From assembly GCF_007671655.1 (NCBI RefSeq), contig NZ_VCGX01000002.1, positions 1,054,001-1,118,000 of the forward strand: 64,000 bases of DNA. The letters run 5' to 3'. The notes beneath the pieces are model-generated. The model searched no databases. It was not told the origin of the DNA and saw nothing but the letters and a program-made list of their open reading frames with translations. Within the stretch, counting starts at the first letter, position 1, and every line of letters begins with the position of its first letter. Positions 1-8,062 of the stretch are shown piece by piece. This DNA is from Marinobacter piscis. GTDB taxonomy: Bacteria; Pseudomonadota; Gammaproteobacteria; Pseudomonadales; Oleiphilaceae. Position numbers and translations under genes: made by a program.

Positions 1-1004
1 GCGGTATGAAGATCATGCCTCAGGTTTACACTGTTGATGCTGTGTTCGGCCCTTTGGCCACTGTGCCATTGCCAGGTATTTTTGCCTCCAAGCTTGGCCC
101 GTTCCCGTGCGACATCGGCAAACTGAAGCAGGTCTTCAGCACCATCCAGAGGCCCACAGTCAGAGCCAATCCCGATACTGGCACTGATGTGAACCATCTG
201 GCCATCCACTTCGATTGGCTGAGCAAGGTGTACCAGTATTCGCTCAACCAATTGAATAATCTCATCCCGGCTTCTGTAATCGGAAATCAACACACCAAAT
301 TCATCGCCGACCAATCGCGCAACGGTCGCTCCGGGTGGTGTCAGCTCGATAAGCCGTCGGGCCGTTTTTCTGAGTACCTGATTACCCACATGATGACCCA
401 GTTCATCATTGATGGATTTGAACCCATCCAGGTCCAGGTACAGCACCGCCTTTCGGTTATCCTCCTCAATCGGTGTATCACTCAGCTTTTTCTGAAACGA
501 GGCATCATTGAGCAACTCGGTAAGAAGGTCATGAGTAGCCTGGTAGGCAATCTGAGCTTCCTGTTCCTTCTGGCGGGTAATATCCCGGCAGAGCCCGTAG
601 ACACCCACGATTTCACCCTGGATGGTGACCGGGAAATTCGTGATCTCCAAATAGTAGGGAGAGCCGGAGGCATGGATGCCCATGGTTTCGTATGTAACCA
701 CCTCACCGTTTCGGGCTTTGTCGAATCCAGCCTGGGTTTGAGCGCGGTAATCAGACTCAATAAAGGTATTGAAATGAAGATTGTGCATACTACCGGCTGA
801 ATAGCCGGTGATTCTTTCCAGAGCCTCGTTACAGCTCTGGAAGTGGCCATCAAGATCAAATGTATAGACACCATCCGGATGGTTTTCAAACAGGGCCCGG
901 TGCCACTCGGTGAGAGCCCTGTGGTTTTCAGCATCACGGTATCGGAGAGCGGCGAGCGCACCTGGCACCATAGCACCGACCCAGTCGGCTATAGCCTTCA
1001 GCAC
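1..1004 (-). CDS. PAS-GGDEF signalling protein, 3' end outside window
   Basis: Partial cytoplasmic cyclic-di-GMP protein running off the left edge. I chose a GTG start at 1004: an in-frame stop lies just upstream and a GAGG ribosome site precedes it, 8 bases after the fliS stop. A PAS fold comes first (NEALERITGYS, then ITNFPVTIQGEIVGVYGLCRDI ending in a typical PAC segment), then a GGDEF domain with the metal motif DLDGFKSINDELGH. The signature reads RLVGDEF rather than GGDEF, and no RxxD inhibitory site lies five residues upstream, so cyclase activity is doubtful. The last visible residues (VNLRHDLH) look like the linker that normally leads into an EAL domain, so a GGDEF-EAL phosphodiesterase is my inference. 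Its place directly after fliS suggests co-expression with late flagellar genes. Confidence 0.8.
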   Translation of the reverse strand, partial: MLKAIADWVGAMVPGALAALRYRDAENHRALTEWHRALFENHPDGVYTFDLDGHFQSCNEALERITGYSAGSMHNLHFNTFIESDYRAQTQAGFDKARNGEVVTYETMGIHASGSPYYLEITNFPVTIQGEIVGVYGLCRDITRQKEQEAQIAYQATHDLLTELLNDASFQKKLSDTPIEEDNRKAVLYLDLDGFKSINDELGHHVGNQVLRKTARRLIELTPPGATVARLVGDEFGVLISDYRSRDEIIQLVERILVHLAQPIEVDGQMVHISASIGIGSDCGPLDGAEDLLQFADVARERAKLGGKNTWQWHSGQRAEHSINSVNLRHDLHT

Positions 1005-1012
1005 CTGCTACC

Positions 1013-1405
1013 TCAACCCGCCTGAGCCACCGCCTCTTCGCGTATGCCGTCCCAGCCTTCTTTCACCGACCGAAGCAGGTTTGCCACCTCATCCAGTTTG
1101 GCCATATCGTTCCTGGCACTGGCTTCCAGAAGCGCACGCTCCATGTAGTCATACAGGCCTTCAAGGCGAGCTGCCAGATCACCACCCTTCTCGAAATCCA
1201 GAAAGCTGCGCAGGCCGCCAATGATCTCAATGGCCTTGCCAATCAGCTTGCCCTTGCTTTCATAATCTTTCGCCTGCATGCGGGCCTTGGCCATGTTGAT
1301 TCGCTCCAGAGCACCGTTATACAGCAACTGGATCAGCTTGTGCGGGTCCGCATCGGTGATGCTGGTCTGAGTGTTAACACGCTGGTACGCCTGTAAACCC
1401 TTCAT
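1013..1405 (-). CDS. fliS: Flagellar export chaperone FliS
   Basis: FliS binds the disordered C-terminus of cytoplasmic flagellin, stops premature polymerisation and delivers it to the export gate. The 130-residue length is normal. The N-terminus (MKGLQAYQRVNTQT) and the helix with DPHKLIQLLYNGALERI are typical of the family, followed by the conserved GKAIEIIGGLRSFLDFEKGG segment. It lies 71 bases downstream of fliD on the same strand, with its own sigma-28-like box in the gap and a GAGGTAG ribosome site before the ATG. The cyclic-di-GMP gene follows after 8 bases. Confidence 0.95.
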   Translation of the reverse strand: MKGLQAYQRVNTQTSITDADPHKLIQLLYNGALERINMAKARMQAKDYESKGKLIGKAIEIIGGLRSFLDFEKGGDLAARLEGLYDYMERALLEASARNDMAKLDEVANLLRSVKEGWDGIREEAVAQAG

Positions 1406-1437
1406 AATCTACCTCATTACATCCTGTTCTGAACCGT

Positions 1438-1464
1438 GTAACGGCCGGAATTCACAAAACTTCA
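1438..1464 (-). promoter_or_regulatory. Sigma-28-like promoter of fliS
   Basis: On the minus strand the sequence reads TGAA, 15 bases, GCCGTTAC. The sigma-28 consensus is TAAA-N15-GCCGATAA, so the spacing is exact and the match is imperfect in both boxes. The bases around it (GTTTTG...CCGGCCGTTA) closely resemble the fliD promoter, which supports a shared origin. A fliS-specific promoter is inferred. Confidence 0.5.
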
Positions 1465-1476
1465 GGTTTTTTACCC

Positions 1477-3474
1477 TCAGTTTTTATTATTTTGCGGAGC
1501 CAGCGCCGCTAATTGCTGTGTTACGTAATCGCGGGTGTTGTTTAGCTGAGATATCAGTGAATCGGCGGAGCTGAACTGGCTTACCAGCCTTTCACGGTAA
1601 CTCTCAATACGCATATCCAGCTTCACGCGGTCTTCCTGAATACGTTCCAGATCCCGGTTGAGCGATTCAGTGCGAGAGCTCAGGGCTCCTTCGGCGCCCA
1701 AAATATCGGTGATGGTATCAACGGCCCGTTCACTCACCCCTTCAATAAAATTAACGGCACCCCGTCTGCCCACATCACCGCCGGTAATTCGCAGTTGCAG
1801 ACCGGCCGCCTCGTTATTGTCGCTGTTCGCCAGATACAACACCTGGCCATCACCCTTCGCAGTCTGGCCGTTAATGGTTCCAGCTACATCTATACCAGCT
1901 TCTCCATCTTTGGCATTCAGCCCCGGTACGTTCATTGCCCCGGTCAATCGTACATTCGAATCACTGCCGTACTTGCCAGATGTAAAGGTAAGCCCGTCTG
2001 TCGCATCCCAGGCTACCTGCACCGAACGGCCTGCAGACTTTAACTCCGTACTGTTATTCAAAGCCTGCTGCATAGCTGCAGCAAACTCTTCACCAGTAAA
2101 GTTATCGCCTGTATTGGAAAGCGGTGATCCATCCGGTGCATTTTCCAAATGCACATTAACCTGAGTTTCGCCATCAACCTCAAAGGTAAACCGATTGCCT
2201 GCTTTAACAGTGACCGTTCCGGTATCGGCAGCCGAATAGTTCAAGTTACCCCGGGTGGCCATTTGGGTAACATCAATATCGTAACTGCCTGGTATCGTGC
2301 CAGAGCCGCTACGCACAAACTCCACCTGAGAATCAGTCGTTCTGCCCTGCTCTGCAAACAAAGCGGTTACGTCATCAGGGTTTTCCCGAAGCTGCTGTTG
2401 AAATTTCTGGCTATCAAACTGAAGCTCACCGGTGCGAAAATCAGTCCCGATACCCACATCCGCCAGACTGCGCACACTGGCATTTTCCAGCCCGGGGACA
2501 ATATCCGTGAGCACACGTTTGAGCTGGTTTTGAATATTACGAACGGTGGAATCACCCGTTAAAATACTGCCCTGACCGGTGTCGCTATTAAATGTCGACA
2601 GCTCTCGAATGGTCCCCTGAAGCTCGTTGAACTTATCTACGAATAACTGAACACGCTCTGCTACCTTACCTGTGTCCTGTTCAACCTTGACAGTCGATTG
2701 GCCGGTCTCCTTCAAATCGAAGGTCAGCCCATCTATTACATTCTCCACAGTATTGGTTGAACGAGTAACCAGTACTCCGTTTATTTTCATCTGCGCATCG
2801 GCAGCATCGATGGTTTGCTTCATGTCCGGATTGGCGGATTTATCTGCCGGATCAAACGCGAAGCGTGCCAGGCCTTCAGCGCCAGCGTCTTCGTTAGCGG
2901 TAATCTTCACCGCATTAGCCGCGCCTGTTTCATCAGCGGAAAGCGTCAGACGAAAGCCACTACCAGTATCAATTATGCCAGCCGATACACCGCTGTTGGC
3001 GTCATTAATAGTGTTCGCCAACCCCTGCAAAGTGTCGTTGCTGGAATCAATAGTAATCTCAGTGGTTTTGTCGCCCACCTGAAGCGTAAGAGTGCCCTGA
3101 CCAACGCTGGTGGCATCGCGATCAGCAAAGGTTTGCTCGCTTGCAAGCGCCTGGGCTTCAGCAAGGCCGACGACATCGACGCTATAAGAACCGCGAGCAG
3201 CCTTGCTGGCATCTACAGAAATCTCAACATTACTGCCGGAAGACGAAGCAGAAAAAGACTTCATGGCATCCGAAGAGCCAAGCTGCCGCATCGGTAACCG
3301 CAACTCAGTAACAGCACTGCGCAGCATGCCATAAGCTGAAATCAACGCCTCAGTGCGTTCTGTTTTCTGATCCAGCCGCACTTCCGTAGGCTTGCGCTCT
3401 GCGGCCGTCAACTGATCAACCAGATCCGAGTTAAGAACGCCGGAGCCAATACCTAATGATGAAATACCTGCCAT
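1477..3474 (-). CDS. fliD: Flagellar hook-associated protein 2 (filament cap) FliD
   Basis: FliD forms the pentameric cap under which flagellin subunits polymerise. The start at 3474 gives MAGISSLGIGSG, with GAGGAGG seven bases upstream; a longer reading from 3498 would cover that ribosome site. The N-terminal D0 region (LGIGSGVLNSDLVDQLTAAE) and the C-terminal coiled coil (LERIQEDRVKLDMRIESYRERL, then QFSSADSLISQLNNTRDYVTQQL) are the FliD_N and FliD_C signatures. At about 665 residues it is longer than the roughly 470 of the Pseudomonas aeruginosa protein. The extra length is a Ser/Gly/Thr-rich middle region, roughly residues 390-560, as is common for surface-exposed D2-D3 domains. A sigma-28 box and a flaG terminator lie just upstream. 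Confidence 0.95.
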   Translation of the reverse strand: MAGISSLGIGSGVLNSDLVDQLTAAERKPTEVRLDQKTERTEALISAYGMLRSAVTELRLPMRQLGSSDAMKSFSASSSGSNVEISVDASKAARGSYSVDVVGLAEAQALASEQTFADRDATSVGQGTLTLQVGDKTTEITIDSSNDTLQGLANTINDANSGVSAGIIDTGSGFRLTLSADETGAANAVKITANEDAGAEGLARFAFDPADKSANPDMKQTIDAADAQMKINGVLVTRSTNTVENVIDGLTFDLKETGQSTVKVEQDTGKVAERVQLFVDKFNELQGTIRELSTFNSDTGQGSILTGDSTVRNIQNQLKRVLTDIVPGLENASVRSLADVGIGTDFRTGELQFDSQKFQQQLRENPDDVTALFAEQGRTTDSQVEFVRSGSGTIPGSYDIDVTQMATRGNLNYSAADTGTVTVKAGNRFTFEVDGETQVNVHLENAPDGSPLSNTGDNFTGEEFAAAMQQALNNSTELKSAGRSVQVAWDATDGLTFTSGKYGSDSNVRLTGAMNVPGLNAKDGEAGIDVAGTINGQTAKGDGQVLYLANSDNNEAAGLQLRITGGDVGRRGAVNFIEGVSERAVDTITDILGAEGALSSRTESLNRDLERIQEDRVKLDMRIESYRERLVSQFSSADSLISQLNNTRDYVTQQLAALAPQNNKN

Positions 3475-3516
3475 AACCAAGCCTCCTCGTGGGGGCAAAT
3501 CTTTGTACTATTACCG

Positions 3517-3543
3517 TTAACGGCCGGAAGCGGCAAAACTTTG
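3517..3543 (-). promoter_or_regulatory. Sigma-28 promoter of fliD
   Basis: The minus strand reads CAAA, exactly 15 bases, GCCGTTAA. This differs from the FliA consensus TAAA-N15-GCCGATAA by one base in each box. It lies 43 bases upstream of the fliD ATG and downstream of the flaG terminator, which is the expected place for an independent fliD promoter. Confidence 0.75.
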
Positions 3544-3562
3544 CCTTTTTTGATATTCATTT

Positions 3563-3589
3563 TTCGTGTTCTTTCGTGGATTTCGCGGC
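3563..3589 (+). repeat. Single copy of a 27-base interspersed repeat
   Basis: TTCGTGTTCTTTCGTGGATT followed by TCGCGGC matches the right arm of the large inverted repeat at 44681-44777 in 23 of 27 positions. Motifs built from CACGAAA/TTTCGTG are known as dispersed intergenic repeats in many proteobacteria. This copy lies between the flaG terminator and the fliD promoter. Confidence 0.5.
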
Positions 3590-3598
3590 CAGCCAAAC

Positions 3599-3636
3599 CA
3601 AAAACACCGCCGGCTCCCTATAAGAGGCGGCGGTGC
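3599..3636 (-). terminator. Rho-independent terminator of flaG
   Basis: The arms CACCGCCG (3605-3612) and CGGCGGTG (3628-3635) pair perfectly, with extra pairing toward the loop. On the minus strand the stem is followed by five T. It ends the flaG transcript about 40 bases past its stop codon and separates flaG from the fliD promoter. Confidence 0.8.
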
Positions 3637-3677
3637 TGAAGTTGCGAAGCCAACAAAGCCACAAAAGCGGCAAGTTT

Positions 3678-4112
3678 TTACACTTTAATGTTGAGCAACG
3701 TCAGCGGCTCATCCTGCTGCAATTTCTCTGCCAACCTCAAAGCCACTTCATCGGGAATCTGCCGGATGACTTCCTGAGTTTCCTGATCCACCACCTTAAC
3801 AACAGTCTGGCCCAGATCGTTATCCACCTCAAACTGCAGATCGCGCTGAACGTGCTGAACATAATCGTTCAGCTGACTTACCGCCTGGCCTAGGCCTTCG
3901 CTTTGAGCCTCGCCGGCTTTTTTCAACGTATCCGCACCGGACAGTTCACTGGCGGCCTTCAGGTCAAGCGGCTGCTGGTTTTTTGACAATGGAGAAGCCA
4001 GATCAGAGGCATTCCTCTCCTCGGCCTGAGATGACGGCATTGCCTTCACCGGAGACCTGCCACCAGCGGTGAGCAGCTTCAGGCCCGGGTTATTCAGGTT
4101 AACGTCATTCAT
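3678..4112 (-). CDS. flaG: FlaG family flagellar protein
   Basis: FlaG-family proteins are encoded between flagellin and fliD in polarly flagellated gammaproteobacteria and influence filament length; the mechanism is not settled. Here 144 residues comprise a disordered N-terminus rich in Ser, Ala and Gln and the compact FlaG domain at about residues 85-144. The domain is recognisable by LQFEVDNDLGQTVVKVVDQ, then EVIRQIPDEVALRLAEKLQ. A GAGG ribosome site precedes the ATG. The gap to the flagellin stop is 70 bases and holds a hairpin but no clear sigma-28 box, so flaG may be expressed by readthrough from the flagellin promoter. Confidence 0.9.
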   Translation of the reverse strand: MNDVNLNNPGLKLLTAGGRSPVKAMPSSQAEERNASDLASPLSKNQQPLDLKAASELSGADTLKKAGEAQSEGLGQAVSQLNDYVQHVQRDLQFEVDNDLGQTVVKVVDQETQEVIRQIPDEVALRLAEKLQQDEPLTLLNIKV

Positions 4113-4143
4113 AGCATTACCTCGCTATACTCAAACGGCGTAA

Positions 4144-4167
4144 AGCCGGAACCCGAAAGTTCCGGCT
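4144..4167 (-). terminator. Hairpin after the minus-strand flagellin gene
   Basis: AGCCGGAAC and GTTCCGGCT form a perfect nine-pair stem with a six-base loop, starting 16 bases past the flagellin stop. The T-run after it on the minus strand is only TTT, so it is a weak or attenuating terminator. That would fit partial readthrough into flaG and stabilisation of the flagellin mRNA end. Confidence 0.55.
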
Positions 4168-4182
4168 GTTACCGCTAGCCCC

Positions 4183-5385
4183 TTACTGCAGGAGGGACAG
4201 AACCTGCTGCGGACGGGCGTTAGCCTGAGACAGAACCGAGATACCGGCCTGCTGCAGCACCTGGGATTTGGCCAGGTTGGCGGTTTCTGCGGCGAAATCG
4301 GCGTCCAGAATTCGGCTGTTGGAGGCACTGAGGTTCTCTACAGAGGTGCTCAGGTTGGCGATGGTAGATTCGAAGCGGTTTTGGACCGCACCCAGCTCGC
4401 TACGGAATTTGTTAACCGTATCCAGCGCTGCATCCATTCGCATGATGGCGTCGTTGGCATTCGCGACGGTATCAACCGTGACATCGCCCAAATTACCACT
4501 GGTTACTGCCACACCTGCATCCGCAGCAATGCCATTTCCCTCAGCCACATCCAGCGCTTGCGCGGAGCGTATTTCAAGGCCGTCGCCATCCTCATTGGCC
4601 GAAGCAAATACCCCGCCCACCTGATCATTAATCTGATCAGACATAGTACTCAGGACGGTGGCTCGAGCAGCATCCTGCGCCTCCTGGGTAACCTCATCAG
4701 CACCAAGATTGTCCGGATCCGACCCAACGGTAGCTTTAGCGGTGGTCAGAACATCCGCATCAATGTCGAAAGTTACTGTCGTTGCATCATTATCGCCCAC
4801 AGTAATTTTTACAGTGCCACCCGCTTCGAGATCATCACTAAAGGTCACTGTACTCTTAGCGATAGCCAACTCGCCAAAATCCGCTGTACGCACACTCTGC
4901 GCAAGATCAACACCAATGGTCTGACCGGCGTTCGCACCAACCTGAAAACTCTGTGATTTAAGAGAGCCATCTAATACATTCAAACCGTTGAAAGCTGTTT
5001 GTGCTGCAATACGATCAACTTCAGCAATGCGCTGCTGCACTTCATCATTGAGTGCTTCCCGGTCTGAAGCACTATTGGTCGCGTTTGCAGACTGAACAGA
5101 CAGTTCCCGAATACGCGTGAGGTTATTAGTAATCTCATCCAGCGCACCTTCAGCGGTTTGCGCCAGGGAGATGCCGTCGTTCGCATTACGGGTAGCAACA
5201 TTTAGACCCGAGATCTGCGATTGAAAGCGTGTAGAAATGGCCATTCCAGCCGCATCATCTTTGGCTGAGTTGATCCGTAAACCAGATGACAACCGCTCCA
5301 GCGCCTGATCGTTAATTCCCTGAGACTTACTCAACTGATTCTGAGCAGACAGTGATGCAACGTTAGTGTTAATTCCGAGAGCCAT
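4183..5385 (-). CDS. fliC: Flagellin A (sigma-28 type)
   Basis: Structural subunit of the flagellar filament, 400 residues. The N-terminal D0-D1 region ([20 protein letters not shown], then [18 protein letters not shown], later [17 protein letters not shown]) and the C-terminal helix ([20 protein letters not shown], ending [13 protein letters not shown]) are strongly conserved. The middle, about residues 175-290, is variable, Asp/Thr/Ala-rich and acidic, as usual for the exposed D2-D3 region. An AAGGAGAA ribosome site precedes the ATG. Transcription should start from the sigma-28 box about 90 bases upstream. It faces away from the second flagellin, with which it shares the terminal domains but not the middle. 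Confidence 0.96.
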   Translation of the reverse strand: MALGINTNVASLSAQNQLSKSQGINDQALERLSSGLRINSAKDDAAGMAISTRFQSQISGLNVATRNANDGISLAQTAEGALDEITNNLTRIRELSVQSANATNSASDREALNDEVQQRIAEVDRIAAQTAFNGLNVLDGSLKSQSFQVGANAGQTIGVDLAQSVRTADFGELAIAKSTVTFSDDLEAGGTVKITVGDNDATTVTFDIDADVLTTAKATVGSDPDNLGADEVTQEAQDAARATVLSTMSDQINDQVGGVFASANEDGDGLEIRSAQALDVAEGNGIAADAGVAVTSGNLGDVTVDTVANANDAIMRMDAALDTVNKFRSELGAVQNRFESTIANLSTSVENLSASNSRILDADFAAETANLAKSQVLQQAGISVLSQANARPQQVLSLLQ

Positions 5386-5473
5386 TATGCTTCTCCTTCA
5401 ACAGAAGTCTTTATTTCATGGAAGAGGCCTGGCGCCCGGCTTCTAGGTTGGGAGCGCCGCCCTGTTACTTCAC

Positions 5474-5500
5474 TTAACGGCAGCCTTTCGGGTTGCTTTA
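5474..5500 (-). promoter_or_regulatory. Sigma-28 promoter of flagellin A
   Basis: The minus strand reads TAAA (5500-5497), exactly 15 bases, GCCGTTAA (5481-5474). The only difference from the FliA consensus TAAA-N15-GCCGATAA is one base. It lies about 90 bases upstream of the start codon, leaving a leader of roughly 80 bases. Confidence 0.85.
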
Positions 5501-5654
5501 GGGAAAATAAAAAATTCTTTGTAAAACACCGTAAAAAGCGGCAACGCCCTTCCGTTTGTATGTGTCGGCTCTTTGGCGCGTAGTGCGCAGGCCACCCAAC
5601 ACAAAATCAAAAAAACCTAACAAAACCAATACCATAAAAGAAAACTTCCAATCC

Positions 5655-5670
5655 TGGCACGACCTTCGCT
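5655..5670 (+). promoter_or_regulatory. Sigma-54 promoter of flagellin B
   Basis: TGGCACGACCTTCGCT carries the -24 GG at 5656-5657 and the -12 GC at 5668-5669, separated by exactly ten bases. It matches the RpoN consensus TGGCACG-N4-TTGCW except for one base. It points at the plus-strand flagellin, about 100 bases upstream of its ATG, and no sigma-28 box with correct spacing exists for that gene. Confidence 0.75.
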
Positions 5671-5768
5671 TATATCCCTGCAAAACGGCAACTTAACGAT
5701 TTTCCGCCGGCAAGGCGCCCTGGCTAACAGGCTCTGAGCTTCCGGCATCTCTGAACAGGGAGAACGAT

Positions 5769-7229
5769 ATGTCTCAGGTTATCAACACCAACATGGCGTC
5801 ATTGAACGCACAACGAAACCTCAATGCGTCACAGGGCCAGGCGAACACGGCTCTTGAACGCCTGTCATCCGGCCTGCGAATCAACTCCGCCAAAGATGAT
5901 GCGGCTGGCCTTGCCATTTCTGAACGCTTTCAATCGCAGATCTCGGGCCTGAATCAGGCTCAGCGAAATGCCAACGATGGCATCTCCCTGGCCCAAACGG
6001 CGGAAGGGGCGATGGATGAGATCACCAACAATCTGCAACGGATTCGTGAACTGTCGGTTCAGGCGGCCAACGCCACCAACAGCATTTCTGACCGTCAGGC
6101 TCTTAATGAAGAGGTTCAGCAGCGGGTTGAAGAAATCAACCGGATTGCCAGCCAGACTTCCTTTAACGGATTGAAAGTGCTGGATGGGACGTTTGGTACG
6201 CAGACATTTCAGGTGGGGGCGAATTCTGGTGAGACTATCGGGATTAGTGGGCTGGACTCCAGGGGAAGCCAGCTGGGTAGTGTTATAGCTCAGACAACGG
6301 ATTTATTTGACCAAACTACACCTGTCAGCAGTGAAACAGGCCGCATACCAATCAATGGCAGCACCCTGGTAGTTGGTGAAGTAACCATTGGCGAGAAATC
6401 CTACAACATCAACAACACTGTCAGCGATGTTGAGGGCTTAGCAAGTCTGATTAATGACAATAACACCAATTCGGATTTACTCATTAAGGGCGATAACGAA
6501 ACCGGCCGCATTACCGTTATCAACTCTTCCGGGGCAGACGTTCCCGTTAACTTTAATCTTGCAGATAACGCTACACCTCCCAACAAAGTTTACGAAGACA
6601 ACCTGAACGCGCTGGGTGGCGGCTTGGACAAGTTTTTTGAAGCCGGCAATACCGGATCATTTGAGTTTGAAGTGAATGGCATCAGCTTCACTGCCAACGA
6701 TGTAGGATCACTCCAGGATGTTGTAGGCCAGGTAAACGCCAAGGCAAACGATACAGGCGTGAAAGCAAACCTTGACAAATCAAACACCAATATTATTTTT
6801 TCAGCTCAGCATGGCGAAGACTTTGAAGTAAACATGGATGCGGACCTCAACGGTGACGGCACCCCGGATAATTTTACACTCAGTACGAGCGCTACTGCGA
6901 AAGCCAACACACGATCAATGAACAATCTGGATATATCGACACCTGAAGGCGCTGACGAAGCAATGGTTACCGTCGACTACGCCATCGACCAGATCAACGG
7001 CTACCGCGCCGAACTCGGCGCCGTGCAAAACCGCTTCGAGTCCACCATCGCCAACCTGAGCACTACCTCAGAAAACCTCTCGGCCTCCAACAGCCGCATT
7101 CGCGATGCGGACTTTGCGGCGGAATCTGCCGAACTGGCCCGCACTCAGGTGCTGCAGCAGGCGGGTTTGTCGGTACTCTCTCAGGCGAACGCACGGCCGC
7201 AGCAGGTGTTGCAGTTGCTGCAGGGCTAA
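5769..7229 (+). CDS. fliC: Flagellin B (sigma-54 type)
   Basis: Second flagellin, 486 residues, so about 86 longer than its divergent partner because of a larger middle domain. The N-terminus ([36 protein letters not shown]) and C-terminus ([50 protein letters not shown]) are canonical D0-D1. The middle (about residues 180-390) is rich in Asn, Asp, Thr and Gly and contains the acidic DADLNGDGTPDN stretch. GGGAGAA precedes the ATG. A sigma-54 box lies upstream and a strong terminator downstream, so it is monocistronic. In Vibrio cholerae the one sigma-54-dependent flagellin (FlaA) is the essential one; whether that holds here is inference. Confidence 0.96.
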   Translation: MSQVINTNMASLNAQRNLNASQGQANTALERLSSGLRINSAKDDAAGLAISERFQSQISGLNQAQRNANDGISLAQTAEGAMDEITNNLQRIRELSVQAANATNSISDRQALNEEVQQRVEEINRIASQTSFNGLKVLDGTFGTQTFQVGANSGETIGISGLDSRGSQLGSVIAQTTDLFDQTTPVSSETGRIPINGSTLVVGEVTIGEKSYNINNTVSDVEGLASLINDNNTNSDLLIKGDNETGRITVINSSGADVPVNFNLADNATPPNKVYEDNLNALGGGLDKFFEAGNTGSFEFEVNGISFTANDVGSLQDVVGQVNAKANDTGVKANLDKSNTNIIFSAQHGEDFEVNMDADLNGDGTPDNFTLSTSATAKANTRSMNNLDISTPEGADEAMVTVDYAIDQINGYRAELGAVQNRFESTIANLSTTSENLSASNSRIRDADFAAESAELARTQVLQQAGLSVLSQANARPQQVLQLLQG

Positions 7230-7241
7230 TAGCCCGGCACG

Positions 7242-7277
7242 AAAAAGCCCGATTCGGATGTCCGAGTCGGGCTTTTT
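7242..7277 (+). terminator. Rho-independent terminator of flagellin B
   Basis: AAAAAGCCCGA...TCGGGCTTTTT forms a long GC-rich stem (GCCCGATTCGGA against TCCGAGTCGGGC) with five A before and five T after. It starts 13 bases past the flagellin stop and could act in both directions, also protecting against transcription from the HigA-like gene. Confidence 0.92.
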
Positions 7278-7296
7278 GCGCTTTATCGGTATGGAA

Positions 7297-7602
7297 TTAT
7301 TCGTTCACTGCACTTGGTGAGATCATGCTGCTGGAAACCGCTTGCAGCTTCACTTGATAACCGCAGGCATTGGCATACTTTTTCAGTGTCGCCCAGCTAG
7401 GGTTTCCTTTTCCGCGCTCGAGCCTGGAAATATTGCCTTTTGCCGTTCCGATTCGCTTCGCCAGATCTTCCTGAGTTAAGCCTGCATTGGTTCGCATGGT
7501 GATTAATTGATTCATCAGGTCAAACTCGTCCGCCAGCTTTTCATATTCAGTACGGACCGTCTCGTTCTGCAATGCTTTCTGTTTTAGTGCTTCCAAACTC
7601 AT
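7297..7602 (-). CDS. XRE-family antitoxin of a HigBA-like pair
   Basis: A 101-residue protein with a helix-turn-helix of the Cro/CI type at about residues 33-88: LITMRTNAGLTQEDLAKRIG, then GTAKGNISRLERGKGNPSWA, then TLKKYANACG. It overlaps the toxin gene upstream by four bases (ATGA), the usual coupling. Antitoxins of this type bind and neutralise the RelE-fold partner and repress their own promoter. Toxin-first order is typical of HigBA. The pair sits convergent with flagellin B behind its terminator, consistent with an inserted cassette. Confidence 0.85.
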   Translation of the reverse strand: MSLEALKQKALQNETVRTEYEKLADEFDLMNQLITMRTNAGLTQEDLAKRIGTAKGNISRLERGKGNPSWATLKKYANACGYQVKLQAVSSSMISPSAVNE

Positions 7603-7922
7603 GATTTTTTAACCTCCCGCAACCTGTCCAGCGCCACCTTCAATTCCTTTTTCGGAATTTTCTGATCCTTCTTAACAAAGGCGTGCAAAACAGTTACCGC
7701 TTGATTATTCATATAGCAGAAAATCCCTCGCCCGATACCCTCCTTAGCTTTAGCTCGTATTTCGAATAGCCCAGCGCCTAATGGTTTCGTATGCGGCTCC
7801 CCGAGATTGGCACCGTGTATTTCTATCATTTCCAAGAGTCTGATCATTCGCGCCTGTATCTTCGGTGGCATTGAAAGAATATCTCTCTCCACGCCAGCGT
7901 AAAACTGAATCGTCCATTTCAT
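7599..7922 (-). CDS. RelE/HigB-type toxin (Gp49-like family)
   Basis: A 107-residue basic protein of the phage-derived Gp49-like family, a RelE-superfamily ribosome-dependent mRNA endonuclease. Recognisable segments are KPLGAGLFEIRAKAKEGIGR (substrate-binding strand with the conserved L-x-E-hydrophobic-R), then IFCYMNNQAVTVLHAFVKK, then KKELKVALDRLREVKK. The conserved H of LLHAFxKK is present. It is translationally coupled to the antitoxin downstream. Catalysis is inferred from the family. Confidence 0.85.
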   Translation of the reverse strand: MKWTIQFYAGVERDILSMPPKIQARMIRLLEMIEIHGANLGEPHTKPLGAGLFEIRAKAKEGIGRGIFCYMNNQAVTVLHAFVKKDQKIPKKELKVALDRLREVKKS

Positions 7923-8021
7923 ACAACAGTCCTTCCATAGCAGAGGTCATCATAAATGATAACTCCTATTTCTTTCAACTGCTGATTTGAATAGTAAACG
8001 CTCTTTGGCATGCACTCACAC

Positions 8022-8042
8022 GATTGGCATTATATGCCAATC
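8022..8042. promoter_or_regulatory. Perfect 21-base palindrome, probable operator
   Basis: GATTGGCAT, TAT, ATGCCAATC: nine-base arms pair without mismatch around a three-base centre. It lies 20 bases before the small ParD-like reading frame and about 100 bases upstream of the HigB-like gene. A further half site (TTTGGCATG) is at about 8005. There is no T-run, so it is more likely a dimeric repressor site than a terminator; the regulator could be either antitoxin. Confidence 0.55.
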
Positions 8043-8062
8043 AGTAATCCGGAGGCCTTAGC

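Noticed and set aside
6..800. 264-codon plus-strand frame at the left edge
   Set aside because: It is antisense to the PAS-GGDEF gene, which has clear domain motifs on the minus strand.
5706..5713. GCCGGCAA as a sigma-28 -10 box for flagellin B
   Set aside because: The sequence 15 bases upstream is GGCA, not TAAA-like; the sigma-54 box further upstream fits much better.
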